Shown here: positions 12,701 to 27,700 of the stretch, one piece after another
Layout of the letters: each line of letters opens with the position of its first letter
Position numbering within the stretch: position 1 is the first letter of the stretch
Assembly (NCBI RefSeq): GCF_004210375.1
Contig: NC_134825.1
Coordinates: forward strand, 73,399,558-73,463,557
Direction of reading: 5' to 3'
From: Tachypleus tridentatus
Lineage: Eukaryota > Arthropoda > Merostomata > Xiphosura > Limulidae
DNA length: 64,000 nt
The notes under the pieces: generated by a model
Databases searched by the model: none
What the model saw: only the letters and a program-made list of their open reading frames with translations
Told to the model about the DNA's origin: nothing
Program-made: the position numbers and the translations under genes

Positions 12701-15700
12701 TATTATATTTATTTGAAAAAAAAACGTGGGTTACAAATAATTCAACTCCTCATTTTTTGTTGGCCATAGAGTACAAGCAACAGAGTAGAACAAGGTAAAA
12801 TAGTTGTTGGAAGCATCATAGTCAATTAGTCTCAATTAATTTTTAAATCTGATTATTGACGCTATAGATGGTGAAATATAAAATTCTGCGTTAAACACCA
12901 ACAGAATTTTATTGTGTCGCTTATTTCTGGGACAGAGCTTACTTAAACACCAGCAGAATGTCATTGTTTTGCTTATTTCTGGCACAGAGCTTACTTAAAC
13001 ACCAGCAGATTTTATTGTGTTGTTTACATATAAGTGTGTAAGCTTAACAACTGGTTATTAAGTCGAGTATTACGGTAGCTCTTCAAATAACAGTAATGTG
13101 TATATATGTATAGTATAACAGGTAATGTGTATATATGTATAGTATAACAAATAACGGTAATGTGTGTATATATGTATAGTATAACAAATAACAGTAATGT
13201 GTGTATATATGTATAGTATAACAAATAACAGTAATGTGTGTATATATGTATAGTATAACAAATAACAGTAATGTGTGTATATATGTATAGTATAACAAAT
13301 AACAGTAATGTGTGTATATACAGTTACGACGAAAAGTGTTCGCACCCCTGCGTCGTGAGTAGTTTTTTACTCATAACTTAAAAAGTATCACGATTAGGAT
13401 AATGAAAGTATAGTATATTATAAATATTGCAGTAACACACATCTACATATATTTGTATTTAAATTGAAAGACAAATAAACTGTTTATAAACAAATAACCA
13501 AACATAGGAGGAGCAGAAAGTGTTTACACATTTCAGAACGTGTAAAAAAACTAATATTTCCGAAAAATTTTGTTTAGTTTGGCGAATAAACTACATTATA
13601 CCATTTCAGAACTAGACACAGGGTTCATAATTATTTAAATTTAGCCAGCAAGAAATGTACTTCCGGCAATTTAGCGCCGTCTCCGTCATTATCTGCTTGG
13701 TCATCATGGCGAACAAGAAACAACTGTCCAGTGATTTAAAAAACCGAATTATTGTAAAATACAAGTCTCGTGTGTCTCTTTCCGGTATTGCTACTCAACT
13801 TAATGTGCCAAAATCTACTGTTCAAAGTATAATTGCCAAGTTTAAGCTAACAGGATCAACTGCTAACCTCCCTCGTTCCGGACGCCTCACCACAATTCCA
13901 TAGAGAACCAAGAGAAAGATTCTCAGAGATGTTAGTAGGAACCCTCGTTTAACACGTAATGACATACAGAAACTGGTAAGGGAAACTGAGGTTGAAGTAA
14001 GCACCTCTTCAGTTACGAACATGTTACGCTCTTCTGGGTTCAAACCATGCTGTCCTCGTAGAACTCCATATTTAAAGCCTGTTCATTTAGAAGCACGATT
14101 GAGGTATGCAAGAAAGCATGTAGATAAACCATTTGCCTATTGGAAGAGTATTCTTTGGTCAGACGAGACTAAAATCGAGCTTTTCGGCCACATTGATGTT
14201 CGCTATATTTTCCGTAAGAAGGGGGAACGAAATCTCCCAACGAACACCGTCCCTACAGTTAAACACGGAGGTAGTTCGATCATGCTATGGGGTTCCTTCA
14301 GCTCTTCTGGTGTAGGCAGCCTTCACCGCGTCAACGGAATCATGAAAACAGAAGAGTACGTTGATATATTAGGCACTTATATCAAGAATGATGCTCGGAA
14401 CTTGCAGCTTGGGCGTCGTTGGATCTTCCAGCACGACAATGACCCTAAGCACACATCGAAATATGTACAATCCTGGTTACAGAGGAACCATATAAGCGTT
14501 CTGGAGTGGCCATCGCAGTCACCCGATCTCAACCCAATTGAAAACGTTTGGCATGAGTTGAAGACCAGGGTTCATCAGCGTCATCCGTAAAACTTGCAAG
14601 AGTTGGAAACCTTCTGTAAAGAAGAATGGAAGAAAATACCAGTCGAGTACTGTCAAACGATCATGGAGGGCTATGAGGAGAGATTGCGCCAAGTAATTCA
14701 CCTAAAAGACTACACAACTGACCATTAAAGTGGACGCACGAACACTTTCTGCCCCTCCTATGTTTGGTTATTTGTTCATAAACAGAGTATTTGTTGTTAA
14801 ATTTACATAAAAAATTGTGTAGATGTGTGTTAGTATAATATTTATAATATACTTTACTTTCATTATCCTAATCGTGACACTTTTTAAGTTATGAGGAAAA
14901 AACTACTCACGACGCAGGGGAAGGAACACTTTCTGTCGTAATTGTATATACTATAACAAATAACAGTAATGTGTGCATATATATATATATGTACTATTTC
15001 TTTTAACGATATAATATCACTTCTGATGCTATTAATCGTCCAGTTGGGTCAGATTTATAAAATAATAGTAAGATTCGGAGAATACTAGAGCAGTGTATCG
15101 AGAACAGACATCATTAGAAGACACTCTGGTTGTTATCATAACGACTGGATACTGTTAGCATATGTTGCCTGCACTAGATGTCCCCACATTCTTGTGACGA
15201 AATTGCTGGATTAATTAAAAACAACAAACGTTTTTTGGAAACATTCTATTTTAAAGAGTGATGATTCTTTTATTTTTAATTAAACCTTAAGTTACAGAAT
15301 CAGCTATTTGTGTGTGTGTGTTTTCTTATAGCAAAGCCATATCAGGCTATCTGCTGAGTCTACTGAGTGGAATCGAACCCCTGATTTTAGCGTTGTAAAT
15401 CCGAAGACTTACAGCTGTACCAGCAGGGGACTCAGCTATCTGATTTGTGCTCATCGCGGGTATCGAATCCCAGTTTTTGGCGTTATAGACTTTCATACTT
15501 ACCGCTGAAACATTAGGGTGTGTGATAATAATAAAATCATTTTATCTGTCATTATTATGGTCTATGAATTACTGCCTGTTTTTTAGTATACTAGTATACT
15601 TTGTTAAATACCAGAGGAAATTCGATTCAGTTAATAATTTACATTAGCTTTATATTTGTTAGCTTTTAAAATGTCAGCAAGTGATGCATTTGTACTTGTT

Positions 15701-18700
15701 TGGGCGAAGTAGAAAATGATAAATAAATACAAATATTGATTACAGGTTTTTGTTTTCGGTTGGATTGAGCCTTTTTTTTTGTTATGGATTTGAGCAAGTA
15801 AAACGTTTAACCCATTAGTTAATTGGATAATTGAAAACCGTATTTAGGTAAAAACAAAAAAATAAATAAAAATTACAATTATCACAAATACAAGAGAAAA
15901 TACTGTTATAAATTAGTGTTAAGATATTTGGCAATATATCATAACTTTATCTTAGTTTACTATTGTAAGAAAGTCGAGAATTTCAGTATTTGTTTTATTA
16001 AGCCTGAATGTAAACACACAGGATTGATCACAAAAAACAAACAATAAAGTGTGGCATGGATTTAGTTTTCAAAGGAAAGAAACTTTCCCAAACTCGGATA
16101 TTCAGGGATGATACCATCCTTTTTGGCCTCCATCGTGATAATTTATTTGAAATTTAATTACAGAGAATAAATACGTATTATTTTAAAGCAATTTTGCCGT
16201 CATGAGATGAAGAAGTGTCTGGAGAGTTTCGTGGTAGACAGAAAAGAAAGGTTAATGGCTTCGACAATGAAAAGAAGCAAGTAGCCATATTTTCGACAAA
16301 ACGTACTCCAACAAATATCCCTTAATGATGGTCACAGTGTAACTGGGATAATTAAGTCCAAGTGCCGGATTTATTACGATTATGATAGCAGTAGGGAAAG
16401 AACGTGGTTCAGTTACTCTGCCATTTGAACTCGTAATTGAGTGATTACAAATTTGAAGTTTGTTCGCGACATATTATGGTGTACTTTGGTAAGTCACCTT
16501 ACCCCAATTGTTTTAGCCTATCCAGCTGTATGGTGGATGGATCGGGATGGGGTGTTGAATTTTTGGTTGACTGGCATTCCCTTCAGGAAAAATATGGCAT
16601 TATTCTTATCCACTTGTGTCTATAAAAACCTGACTTCAGTACTGCTTCCTAAGCGGATTCTAGCGTTGTAAGTCTAGAGACTTACTATGCCACTGGAGGG
16701 GGTGGGCGCAGGAGGAATTTTGCCTTTTAATAACGACAGTGAGAAGTGTTATTCCGAGTGTTATAGAAGAAATGTTCAAATATACTCAATTAATAATTGC
16801 CATTATAAAGTCACAATTGCAGGAGACTCCTATAATAAATCCTGTAAAATCGAATGTCAATTTCTTTTCTAGCCTGAGAATCACGCTTACTATGCACGTG
16901 TGCGAAGATTTGTTTGGCTAATGGTTATTAAATGCTAATAACTCTTCGTTCGAAACACCTAATGGTGGGACTAATATAGAATTTTTTTACACATATACAA
17001 ACTGGTGTATTTATAAAAAAAGCAAGTGATCTCAGTAATTTAAACAGTTTATTTTTTGTAATTTTGATTTCTTTTCTGACTTCCACTAACAAAATCTTAC
17101 AACTGAAGATTCCATTTAAAACTGTCATGAAAATTTATTTTCAGACTTTCTTGGCAGTGCATTCTGTTATCTTTCACAAACTTTATTTATAATCGATTTA
17201 ATTAACTTGATACAATTCAGAAAATGATAAATAATTTAAATAAAATATTTAACAATTCAGCTTTTTTCAATGTTTTACAGCGTCACAGTGAACAAGTTTT
17301 GTCTGATTTTCAAATGACTGCAGTAATCGTTTATGACCCTTTAACCCATTGATAAAGGCTTATTCAGGAGTGTACAGTTTATTTAATTTTATTATTTAAG
17401 TTCTATTTTAATCATTTGGGGATATGGTCTTAACCCTCTTATCTGTTCTGGATTTAGAGAAACCTATGGAAAGTGCTATGGTAAAATAAAAATATCATAA
17501 TTTTATGTAGACATGTTTTCTACGCTCTTCCACATTCTAAAATTCATATAACGTTTTTCAACATTTCCATACATATAAACAAACATACGTTGGTGTAAAT
17601 GTAGAACATTGGTTGAGGAGGTAGTTAAATTCCTTTCATCTTAGTTACTTATTGTTCTGGATCCTTCACCTGTAGTATCACAAGAATATTCTCGTAGGAA
17701 TAATTTCTGCAAAGCCAAACTTTCTATGCAAAACTAGACATTAATCTCTTTCTCGCTTAGGTCAGTTGATATTTCAGAAATATATCCTCTATCATTTCTC
17801 ACTGGAAATAATCGACATTGATTTAGGTAACGCAAACGACTTGGAAAAGAATGACGTTATTGTTTCGTGTATATAATGCTGTATTTTCTCAGTCTGGGAC
17901 AGTTTTATATGCTGATATTTCTGAGAGTCCTGTCTTCAGTAAAGACACCGTCTTTCGTGAATGCAGTCAAATTCGGGTTGTTTTTAAAATAAAGTGTTTT
18001 TACTACAGTTTATACAATGTTCAGTCTCTTTCTTTTCTATAACTCAGTCAAAATCAAATAACTTAGATTCTCTCCTTTAAAACATTTTATGTCGAGCTTG
18101 CTATTATTTTGCAAATTCTACTCGATTAGTATTAGAGAAATCAATAAAATTGAAAATACCACATGTCATGACTCTCAGACAGTTAGTGGTTTTATAGGAT
18201 AATATACAATACAAAGATTTTTAAATTTGTTTTTACTCTATAGTTATACAGATCAAATCAGCTACAAGTGCATCTTGAAAATAGATTAATGTATTATATT
18301 TGTGTTATTAGCAATAATAAAGTAATAGACTAGACTAGAAGGAAATCATTTAGGCAACAGCATCCATTGTCAATTCTTGTTTGACCAATAGCCGCACTTA
18401 AAGCGCACACACGTACCAAAATAAAGACTGTATTTTTGGATTCCAAAAATCCAAAAAATCTTTGGATTCATAGTTTAGACGCAAAATGTTCTGAGCAACA
18501 TCCGACCTCGAAATGCATTAAAAGCTGCAAAGCGCTAATTTGATGTTTGTTTGTTTTTTGTCATATAAATAAACCTCTAGAAAATATAATCTTAATTTGT
18601 TTAACTGTTGTATTAATATTTGAAAATAAAGGTTGATGTAATCAATATTCAAAAGCAGATTGATTAATTTTTCTTTAAATGGATGTGAAAAGGCTTGGAA

Positions 18701-21700
18701 AACAAAGCTTTCGAAATTATACATAAAATCAATTTTCATAGGTCGATCTAAAGGTCTACAAAAATGTTATATATAGAGATTAAACTATCAGCTTGGCGTA
18801 GCGTGTCCCACTGATTGACGGGCCTAATTATGGATCCGTTGGTCAATTATTTGCAATAATAATAATAAAAGATCATACCTTTATGGAGTTTGTTATATTT
18901 TCGTACAACACTGTTTAAGACATACGTTGTAGCATATTTTGCTCTAAGTTCTGCTAGACTCATAGTGGTATTATTTTACGACATAATTTTTAAGCATATC
19001 AAGATGTGGAAAACAGTGATGATAAAAGAGGTATGCCCAAGCAACCAACTATGTTTTGCACCCATTCCTAAAATGTATCAATGACAAGATATAAATGAGT
19101 CTAGATCGAACTCGAGACGTTCCAACTAATATCATATTTTGCAAATTTCACTTAACATCGCTTATAGTTTATGTACTAATAAATCATTTCAGTCAAGAAT
19201 GTTGTGGCCCTTGAAAAGTAAACCTACCATGGCCTCAGTTTTATTATTGTTACCGATATGTACATATATGTATGTATTTGCATCGATGCCCAATGAACAG
19301 GAATGTAAAATAATCCCAATGAACAGCAAAAGGTCAAGGAAGTTGATTTTATGACATATTAGGTGCACTTATACAAAAAACGAAAGAATGTTTTAAACGA
19401 AGAAATGTCATTTATTATAGATGGCACAGTCTTAAAAGAGAAGAAGATTTTCTTAATACGTACATACATATATATATATATGCATGTGTATATAAATTAA
19501 CACCCCCCACACATCTATATATCTATATATCTATATACACACACATGGCTTTTTGATATCAACAAGGACATTGGTCACGTTATTGAAACTCCATAAACAT
19601 TTAATATCTTTTACAGGAGTTTGTCTATGTGCAACTTTATCAAGAGTTTTGTTGCTCAGGTTAACTCTAATAGTTACACAAAAAGTGTTAAGTGTTTACA
19701 GTACACAGGTAAAATGTACTTTGCAAAACACGTAGTGCTGGTACTAATATTATCACAACAATCATTCTCTGTGCCATCTGGCTCGACAGGTGTACCCTTC
19801 CTATACAGTTATATATAACAACTACAAAGGTCAAGAATGAGAGTCAGGGGTGAAATTCTACTGGTATACACTGGTGCTGAGTACCGAAACTTATTTTTTG
19901 AGGTACCAATACCGGTACCTAGTTGAGTTGCTTTGTCGTTTTTTTATGTTTACACGTAATTATTATTCTTTTTTACAAACAGGTACACTTTACCTAACTC
20001 AGTACGTCTTTATTTTATTTTATGTTTTGTCTTTTGAGAATTTCACTCCTGATAATAATTGTAACCCAGGAAGTCGTGGCAAGTTCTTTTGAGTAATTTG
20101 TTCGTGAACAACTTCTTTACAAGCATATTAATATGAATACCACCAGGTTACAATAACAATACGATTGAATATAAATTAAATAATAAATATAGCACCTCAG
20201 CAGATAGCATGATGTGGCTTTGCTGTAGGATTGGTTTGGCTTGGTTTGTTTTAAATTTTGCGCAAAGTTACCCGAGAGCTATCTGCGCTATCCGTTCCTA
20301 ATTTAGCAGTGTAAGGCAAAAGGAAAGGCAACTAGTCATCACCACCCATCGCCAACTCTTGGGCTACTCTTTTACTAACGAATAATGGGATTGACTGAAA
20401 CATTATAACGTCCCCACGGCTGAAAGGGCGAGCATGTTTGGCGTGACAGGGATTCGAACCCGCGACCCTCGGATTACAAGTCACTTAGCAGGAACGCAGC
20501 TTTATCACATGATATAATAAGTTAGTTTCAAATATAATAGTAAAAAGATGTTTTCTTTATTGGAGTGAAATGTTTTATTAGAAATATTATGATTGATTTC
20601 AAGTTTCCTGTTGTTTTTGTGTTTAAATATGGTCAAAATACTGTCCTCCAAATGATAATGTAGCAGCTCCAAATGTAGATAACTGATAAACACGTGTTAA
20701 TTTCTTTTCCTAACTTTCAAATAACTTTCATGTTACACCTCTCACCGAAATATAGTGAAAAACAAGGGAAACCAACAGGTTATTTGAATCATTTACGCTG
20801 TTTAAAAAAAAAACCTATAAAAATCACCAACGTGGTGCTAAACATGTAATTAATTTTCTGAAAGTTACTCCATAATTTTTGGAAACGTGGGAATCATAAG
20901 TCAGATATTTTAGGAACACATGCGGTTTGCACCTTATCAAATCATTCTCAAGTGCAGATTTACTATGTCAAGTTCTACAATCCAGATACGATACCTGATG
21001 ACAAATATACAGTCATGTGAAAAAGTTAGGACACCCTATGAAAGCCTGTGTATTTTTGTAACATTTTTGGATATACAGATATTTAATCTCAATTTCAACA
21101 ATATTGAAAGATTATAGGAATATAACTAAACAATTAAAACTGAAGAAAATACTTTTCAAGATCTTCTGTAAATGTAATTCTTCAAAATTACATATTCTAA
21201 CTGAGGAAAAAGTTAGGACACCCTACCCCCTAATAACTAGTGTTATCCCCTTTGGCTGAAATAACTGCAGTGAGACGCTTCTTGTAGCCATCTACCAGTC
21301 TCTGACATCGGTCTGAAGAAAGTTTGCTCCACTCCTCAATGCAAAATTCTTTCAGCTGTGAGATGTTTGAGGGGTTTCTTGCATGTACAGCCCGTTTCAA
21401 GTCACCCCACAGCACCTCAATAAAATTAAGATCTGGGCTTTAACTCGACCATTCCAGGACTCTCCATTTCTTAGTTTTCAGCCAGTCCTTGGTGGATTTA
21501 CTGGTATGTTTTGAGTCATTGTCGTGTTGCAGGGTCCAGTTCCGCTTCAGCTTTAATTTTCGTACAGATGGTCTCACATGATCTTCAAGCACCCTCTGAT
21601 ACACAGTAGAATTTATGGTGAATTCTATGATTGTGAGCTGTCCAGGTCCTGCTGCAGCGAAGCAGTCCCAAAACATGACACTTCCACCTCCATGCTTCAC

Positions 21701-24700
21701 AGTTGGTATGAGGTTCTTTCCCTGGAATGCTGTATTTGGTTTACGCCAAACATGTTCTCTATTCTGGTGTCCAAATAATTCAATTTTGGACTCATCTGTC
21801 CAAATAATATTATTCCAGAAGTCCTGGTCTTTGTCTACATTCTCTCTGGTAAACTTCAGTGTGGTCTTGATGTTTCTCTTAGAGAGCAAAGGTTTCCTCC
21901 TTGCACACCTCCCATGCAAGTTAAACTTGCGCAGTCTCTTTCTGATTGTAGAGGCATGTACTTTCACATCAACAGTAGCCAGAGCCTGCTGTAGGTCCCG
22001 TGATAACATGTTAGGGTGTTTGGAGACCTCTTTTAGCATCTTGCGGTCTGCTCTCGGGGTGAACTTGCTTGGACGACCAGACCTGGGCATATAGGCAGTT
22101 GTTTTGAAAGCCCTCCACTTGTTGACTATTTTCCGGACAGTGGAATGGCTGATTTCAAAATATTTTGGGATCTTTTCCATTCCCTTACCACACTCATAAG
22201 CTGCTACAATTTTCTTTCTGAAGGCCTCAGACAGCTCTTTTGCTCTCACCATGGTGCTCACTCTCACTTCAACAGTCAGGAACACACCAAACTAAATGTC
22301 TGAGGTTTAAATAGGGCAAGCCTCATTCAAAATGCTGAGTAACGATCTTCTAATCATGTGCACCTGGTGTGATACACCTGTGTGTGAGTTGAGCCCTTTT
22401 AAGTGGGAATAAATGTGGGGGTGTCCTAAATTTTTCTTCAGTTAGAATATGCAACTTTGTAGAATTACATTCACAAAAGATCTTGAAAAGTCTTTTCTTC
22501 AGTTTTAATTGTTTAGTTATATTACTATAATCACTCAGTATTGTTAAAATTGAGATTAAATATCTATATATCCAAAAATGTTACAAAAATACACAGGCTT
22601 TCATAGGGTATCCTAACTTTTTCACATGACTGTATAAGCACGTCATTCATCGTTCTTGTATTTAATCACACATATATTATTTTCATTTTATGGCTTTGAA
22701 GTGTGGACTGTGTAAGTTGCACAGAAGCTAATAGTCTGAGATTTTTAAAGAAAATTGTTATTTCTCAGTGTCTAGTCTAAGCAATCTAACTTGTAATGTT
22801 TGAACTGCAAATACATTAAGCCAAATTCACCAAACAGTAAGTTAAGATTCTTTTGTGTAGGTTAACTTAAATGTCATCTGAATGCTCTAATTATTTTCCT
22901 ATCTAGAATTATAGCAAAGTAAATGAATCAGAAATTTACAAAAATAAATGGTTATGTGATAGATTCCTTTAAAAAATTTATTTTCAAGTGTTGAATATAA
23001 AACCACACGTGGGTGTATATAACTCATAATTAATTAGATATTTTTGAACTATATAAATACGTACCAACAGGAATATGTTGAAAATGTTGCGTACGATATC
23101 GTTTTCACTTTTTAATTAATTAAACGTTTTCGTACTATATAAATGGCGTTTAACTAAAAACACCTAAAGTAATATTTTAGGGAATATCAGAAGTGACAAA
23201 AACTTTCGTAGTTATGTAGTTGATTAATTTTTACTTTGTCATCATGACTGCGTTAACATCGAGCGAAATTCCTTCTCTATTGCTCTAAATGAACTGACTA
23301 CTTTTACACATCGCAACAATGTATTATACTGGTCCTATATATACATTTCACTAGAAACTTACTCAAATAAACGTTATATTAATCACTTTCGTCACCAAAA
23401 TCAAGCTAAGACTGGATCTTACCCGAAAGGGAGATTCGTAGTCACCAGTAGGCATTTCTGTAGGTGATGCTGAGGGTAAATAATTCCAACAAAACTGGTC
23501 AAGCAATCGCTCATGCATTTATTTTTTTTGGTCCTATGGCGTCACATCGGGATCGAAAACGAGGCTCTTATCACATTTCTGCTTTCGTTGTATATATGGA
23601 CTACCAGCTTCTGTCAGTAGACACTTATTGTATCACGTGTACAGAGTAATTGAGAGAGGGTTATGAAGACATTGTTGGACAGACATGCTAGCCAAGGTTA
23701 ATATAACATAAATAATAAAATTATCATTGTTAAACTTCATACTGCCAGATTGTGCAGCTTAAACTTTATCATCAAAGAAACCAGTTGGTTGTTTCAAGAA
23801 GAATATGTTCATTGATGCGATTGTTACTTCTTAACCTTTACGAGTCTTTAAAATTTAAACTACCTTAAAAGTTTTTTGTTGTTGTTGTTGTTTTCGGAAT
23901 TTCGCACAAAGCTACTCGAGGGCTATCTGTGCTAGCCGTCCCTAATTTAGCAGTGTAAGACTAGAGGGAAGGCAGCTAGTCATCACCACCCACCGCCAAC
24001 TCTTGGGCTACTCTTTTACCAACGAATAGTGGGATTGACCGAACATTATACGCCCCCACGGCTGAAAGGGGCGAGCATGTTTACCGGAATGCGACGCGTC
24101 GCACGGACCATGCCGGGCCATCGAACCCGCTTAAATTCATAATGACCCTCAGATTACGAGTCGCTACGCCTTATCGCGCTTGGATAGGGGACCATAATCA
24201 ACTTCCCTACCTTAAACTTTGGCAATAGCCATCGTTCAAATATCACCCTGTACAAAACAATTCACTGTAAAATTATTTTCATGCTTTGACGTATAAGTTT
24301 GTTTTACTTCGCAACGCCTTACGCGCTTGGCTGTAAAATTATTTTCATGCTTTGCGTATAAGTTTGTTTTCTTTCAAAAAAACAAAAATACACACACACA
24401 TATATTTGCATATATATCTATAAGTTCATTGGATTGTTTATTTGTTAAACACAAAGCTACACAATTAATGACAACTTACATTGCCGTTTATGAATACACG
24501 AAAATATTAATTCAATATGGGATTAAACTTTGCCATCAATTCCACTTGAGTCAACAAATTTCCATTTCCATACTGATATAATTTACCAACAGTTCCGTAA
24601 GAAGGGTAACTATTTAACACGCATACTAACTTCTGCTCTTATCTTTAAGATAAAATATATGCATTATTTTCAACTTTTTACTATTAGAGTTGTGATTTAC

Positions 24701-27700
24701 TACATTTCGTAGGACGATCCCTGTTTAATATGTTCTCATCAGATCGAAGAGTTTTTTAATGTATTATCAACGAAGAAATGTTCATTAGTCGGTTGAATTT
24801 TCTTGCAATTTAACAATTTACAGGAAAACGAAAACATTGCATGCAATTTTAAATAGAACATATTTATCTTAGAAAACTTCCATTAGGTGGGGAAATAAAA
24901 CCTTTAACTTTTACAGTTTAATCATTTACTAATAATGCACCTCTTGTTTAGGTGTCTAAATTTTGTAATTATGAACCAATATCTGAAACATCGAGTCTAG
25001 GTATATTGTTGTTACCTCCCTTATTATTGTTTTTAAAGCCCGGCACGGCCAGGTGGGTTAAGGCGTTCGATTCGTAATCTGAGGATCTCGGGTTCGAATC
25101 CCGGTAGCATTAAACATGCCCGCCTTTTCAGCCGTGGGGTAGCTATAATGTGACGGTAATTCCCACTATTCGTTGGTAAAAGAGAAGCCCAAGAGTTGGC
25201 GGTGGTTAGTGATGACTCTAGTCTTACACTGCTAAATTAGGGACGGCTAGCGCAGATAGCTCTTGTGTAGCTTTGCGCGAAATTCAAAAGCAAAAAAATT
25301 ATATTTTAAATCTCAGAATGTCAAAAAGTATCTTCTGTTACTTCAACGTTCTTCGCTCTATACTAGCATTCACCTTTTTCAATTCTTTATCAATTGTTAC
25401 TTCAACCAAAGTACTTGGAATTTTCCTTTCAGAATTCGGTACAGTGCCACATAATAGCTATTTTGGTATAACCGTTTATTACTTCTATATTTGAACTAAT
25501 ATACCAGGAGAGGGGTTCTCAAACTGTTTCTTTTGCGCAAAAGGGCCCGGCATGGCCAAGCGTGTTAAGGCGTTCGACTCGTAATCCGAGGGTTGCGGGT
25601 TCGAATCCCGGTCGCACCAAACAAGCTCGCCCTTTCAGCTGTAGGGGTGTTATAACGTGACTTTCAATCCCACTATTCGTTGGTAAAAGAGTAGCCCAAG
25701 AGTTGGCGGTGGGTGGTGATGACTAGTTGCCTTCCCTCTAGCCTTACACCGCTAAATTAAGGACAGCTAGCGCAGACAGCCCTCGAGTAGCTTTGCGCGA
25801 GATTCAAAACAAACAAACTTTTTCGAAATTATTGCAGGCTCTGACGGAGCCAGTAAGGTATGGATTTTATTATTCATGTAAAGTCGACATGATTTACACT
25901 GTTATGTGATCATTAGCTGAATCAAGTGATATATCTACTTCCATTCCTATCTTGTTTTAGTTTTTTTTAATTCAATATCAATAGCCAGCGCTACATAGCT
26001 TTTTTATTTGTCAATCATACTTTTCCTAATAGTTGTTTGTTTGCTTTTTTATGAGACGATGTATGCGGGTTCATAGATTATAGAGTGTATTCTGAGGCTT
26101 TATAAATATTGCATACAATAATAAAAATAAAATAGTCAAAGATCGTTAAGAGTGTTTTGCTCTATTAAATGATGATAAAATTACAGTTACTGTTAAAACT
26201 AGATAAGTGCTAAGTTTGTTGAAGAAAGATGATTATAATGAACGAAAATAAGAAATCACAGTTTTGGCTTTTCGCCTATTTTCGACTTTGTGACGCTCTG
26301 GATAGCTGAAAAGCGTCATATACACCAGTTATAGAGTGACTGAGTCAGATAGCTAACTCTTCGTATGTAGCTTCTGATTACCCGCAGATGTATTAATTTT
26401 TTTTACTCTTTCACTTCATATATAATATAAGGATTAGCTCCCTAAAGAGACAGATTGTATAGTGCATAAAGCATTGAGTATTTTACGTTTTACAGCCATC
26501 AAATGATCATCTAATATTAGCTGGCAACTTCTCTTTCACCTTGTTTTCAAGCTTTTTGAATGAACACCAAATTTCTGTCGGAAAACTAATTTCAAAGGGT
26601 AATAAAATCGTTGACACTAGAATTATGATTTCTCTATTTTTAGTTTTTTTTGCGTAGAATAATAATAATAATAAAATCGGTATTTAATGGCCATGAAGAC
26701 TGCTTTGCTCTATCAAATATGAAATGTAAAATGTTCTTCGTCCCTTATTCTATAAGTCATGGTGTAATTGTAAGTTGTATTCTAATTATTCACTGTTTAT
26801 GTTAACGTTAAAATCTTTATATTCTGACAGCGACAAGAACTCTTAGAACGTTTTAAACTTAAAAGTTGTTGATTTGAAATCTATTAATTACGATATCTTT
26901 TTATTAATATTCGCTAAAGCTCATTCGTTCGATGCTTAGCACATGTTCTATCCATCGCCGGTATCGAATCGCCGTTTTGTAGCATCGTAAGACATATTAA
27001 TTCGTAAATACAACACCTATAATTTTGAAAACGATTCGTAAAATAGTGATTAAACATATCGAGCCAATTACAGAATGATAAATATTAGAGGGAATTTACA
27101 ACCATTCTCTTGGGGAAAATTCACTTATGTTGGTTATAGGTGCTTGTAATGACAATGACCGCTCATTACATGAAAAGCAAGTTAAATGGAATATGAAATA
27201 CATAATAAATACCAATGATTTTTTTGTGAAGGCCAAAAGTACACAATAGGCTATTTGTGCTGTTCTTCTAAACGAGTATTGAATCTCGATTTTAGCGTTA
27301 TACATCTAGAAGTGTGCTACTTAACCACCGGGAGTGGAGGACATACGAATGAGAAGTCATAAAAATATACAAGCAGAGCATACGTGAGGGACATTTTTAT
27401 TAAATATATAAATTATAACTAGGAGGTGGGGTAGTAGTAAGTGAACAAAAACTTAACAAGCTGTTGATTCATTGATTAATTTCGTTTAAAGAAGGGGCGA
27501 TGACGTAGATTGAATGACTGACGAGACTTACGCCTGTCATCGCACAATGTCGTAATATGTGCGGTGCCAAGTCATCTCCATCTCTAGTAATTTTCTATCA
27601 AATCAGTGCGTGTGAAAATAACATCCTTCTTATGATATCTCTTCCAGTTTATCTTACCAATCTGGAAATGGCCAGTTTATAGGGAGCTTCCTGTGCTTAG

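Larger units (their letters stand above)
14991..20247. other. Glut1 intron 1 segment
   Basis: AT-rich; contains small SINE fragments (15310-15430, 15446-15522), a TA/CA microsatellite near 19466-19550 and a possible small hAT-type MITE at 19845. Short open frames here show no family resemblance. Confidence 0.45.

Noticed and set aside
13024-13345. Tyr/Ile/His-repeat protein on the minus strand
   Set aside because: All frames stay open because the 37-bp minisatellite lacks stops; this is not coding.
21578-22094. Plus-strand open frames of up to 159 codons
   Set aside because: They are antisense shadows of the Tc1 transposase.
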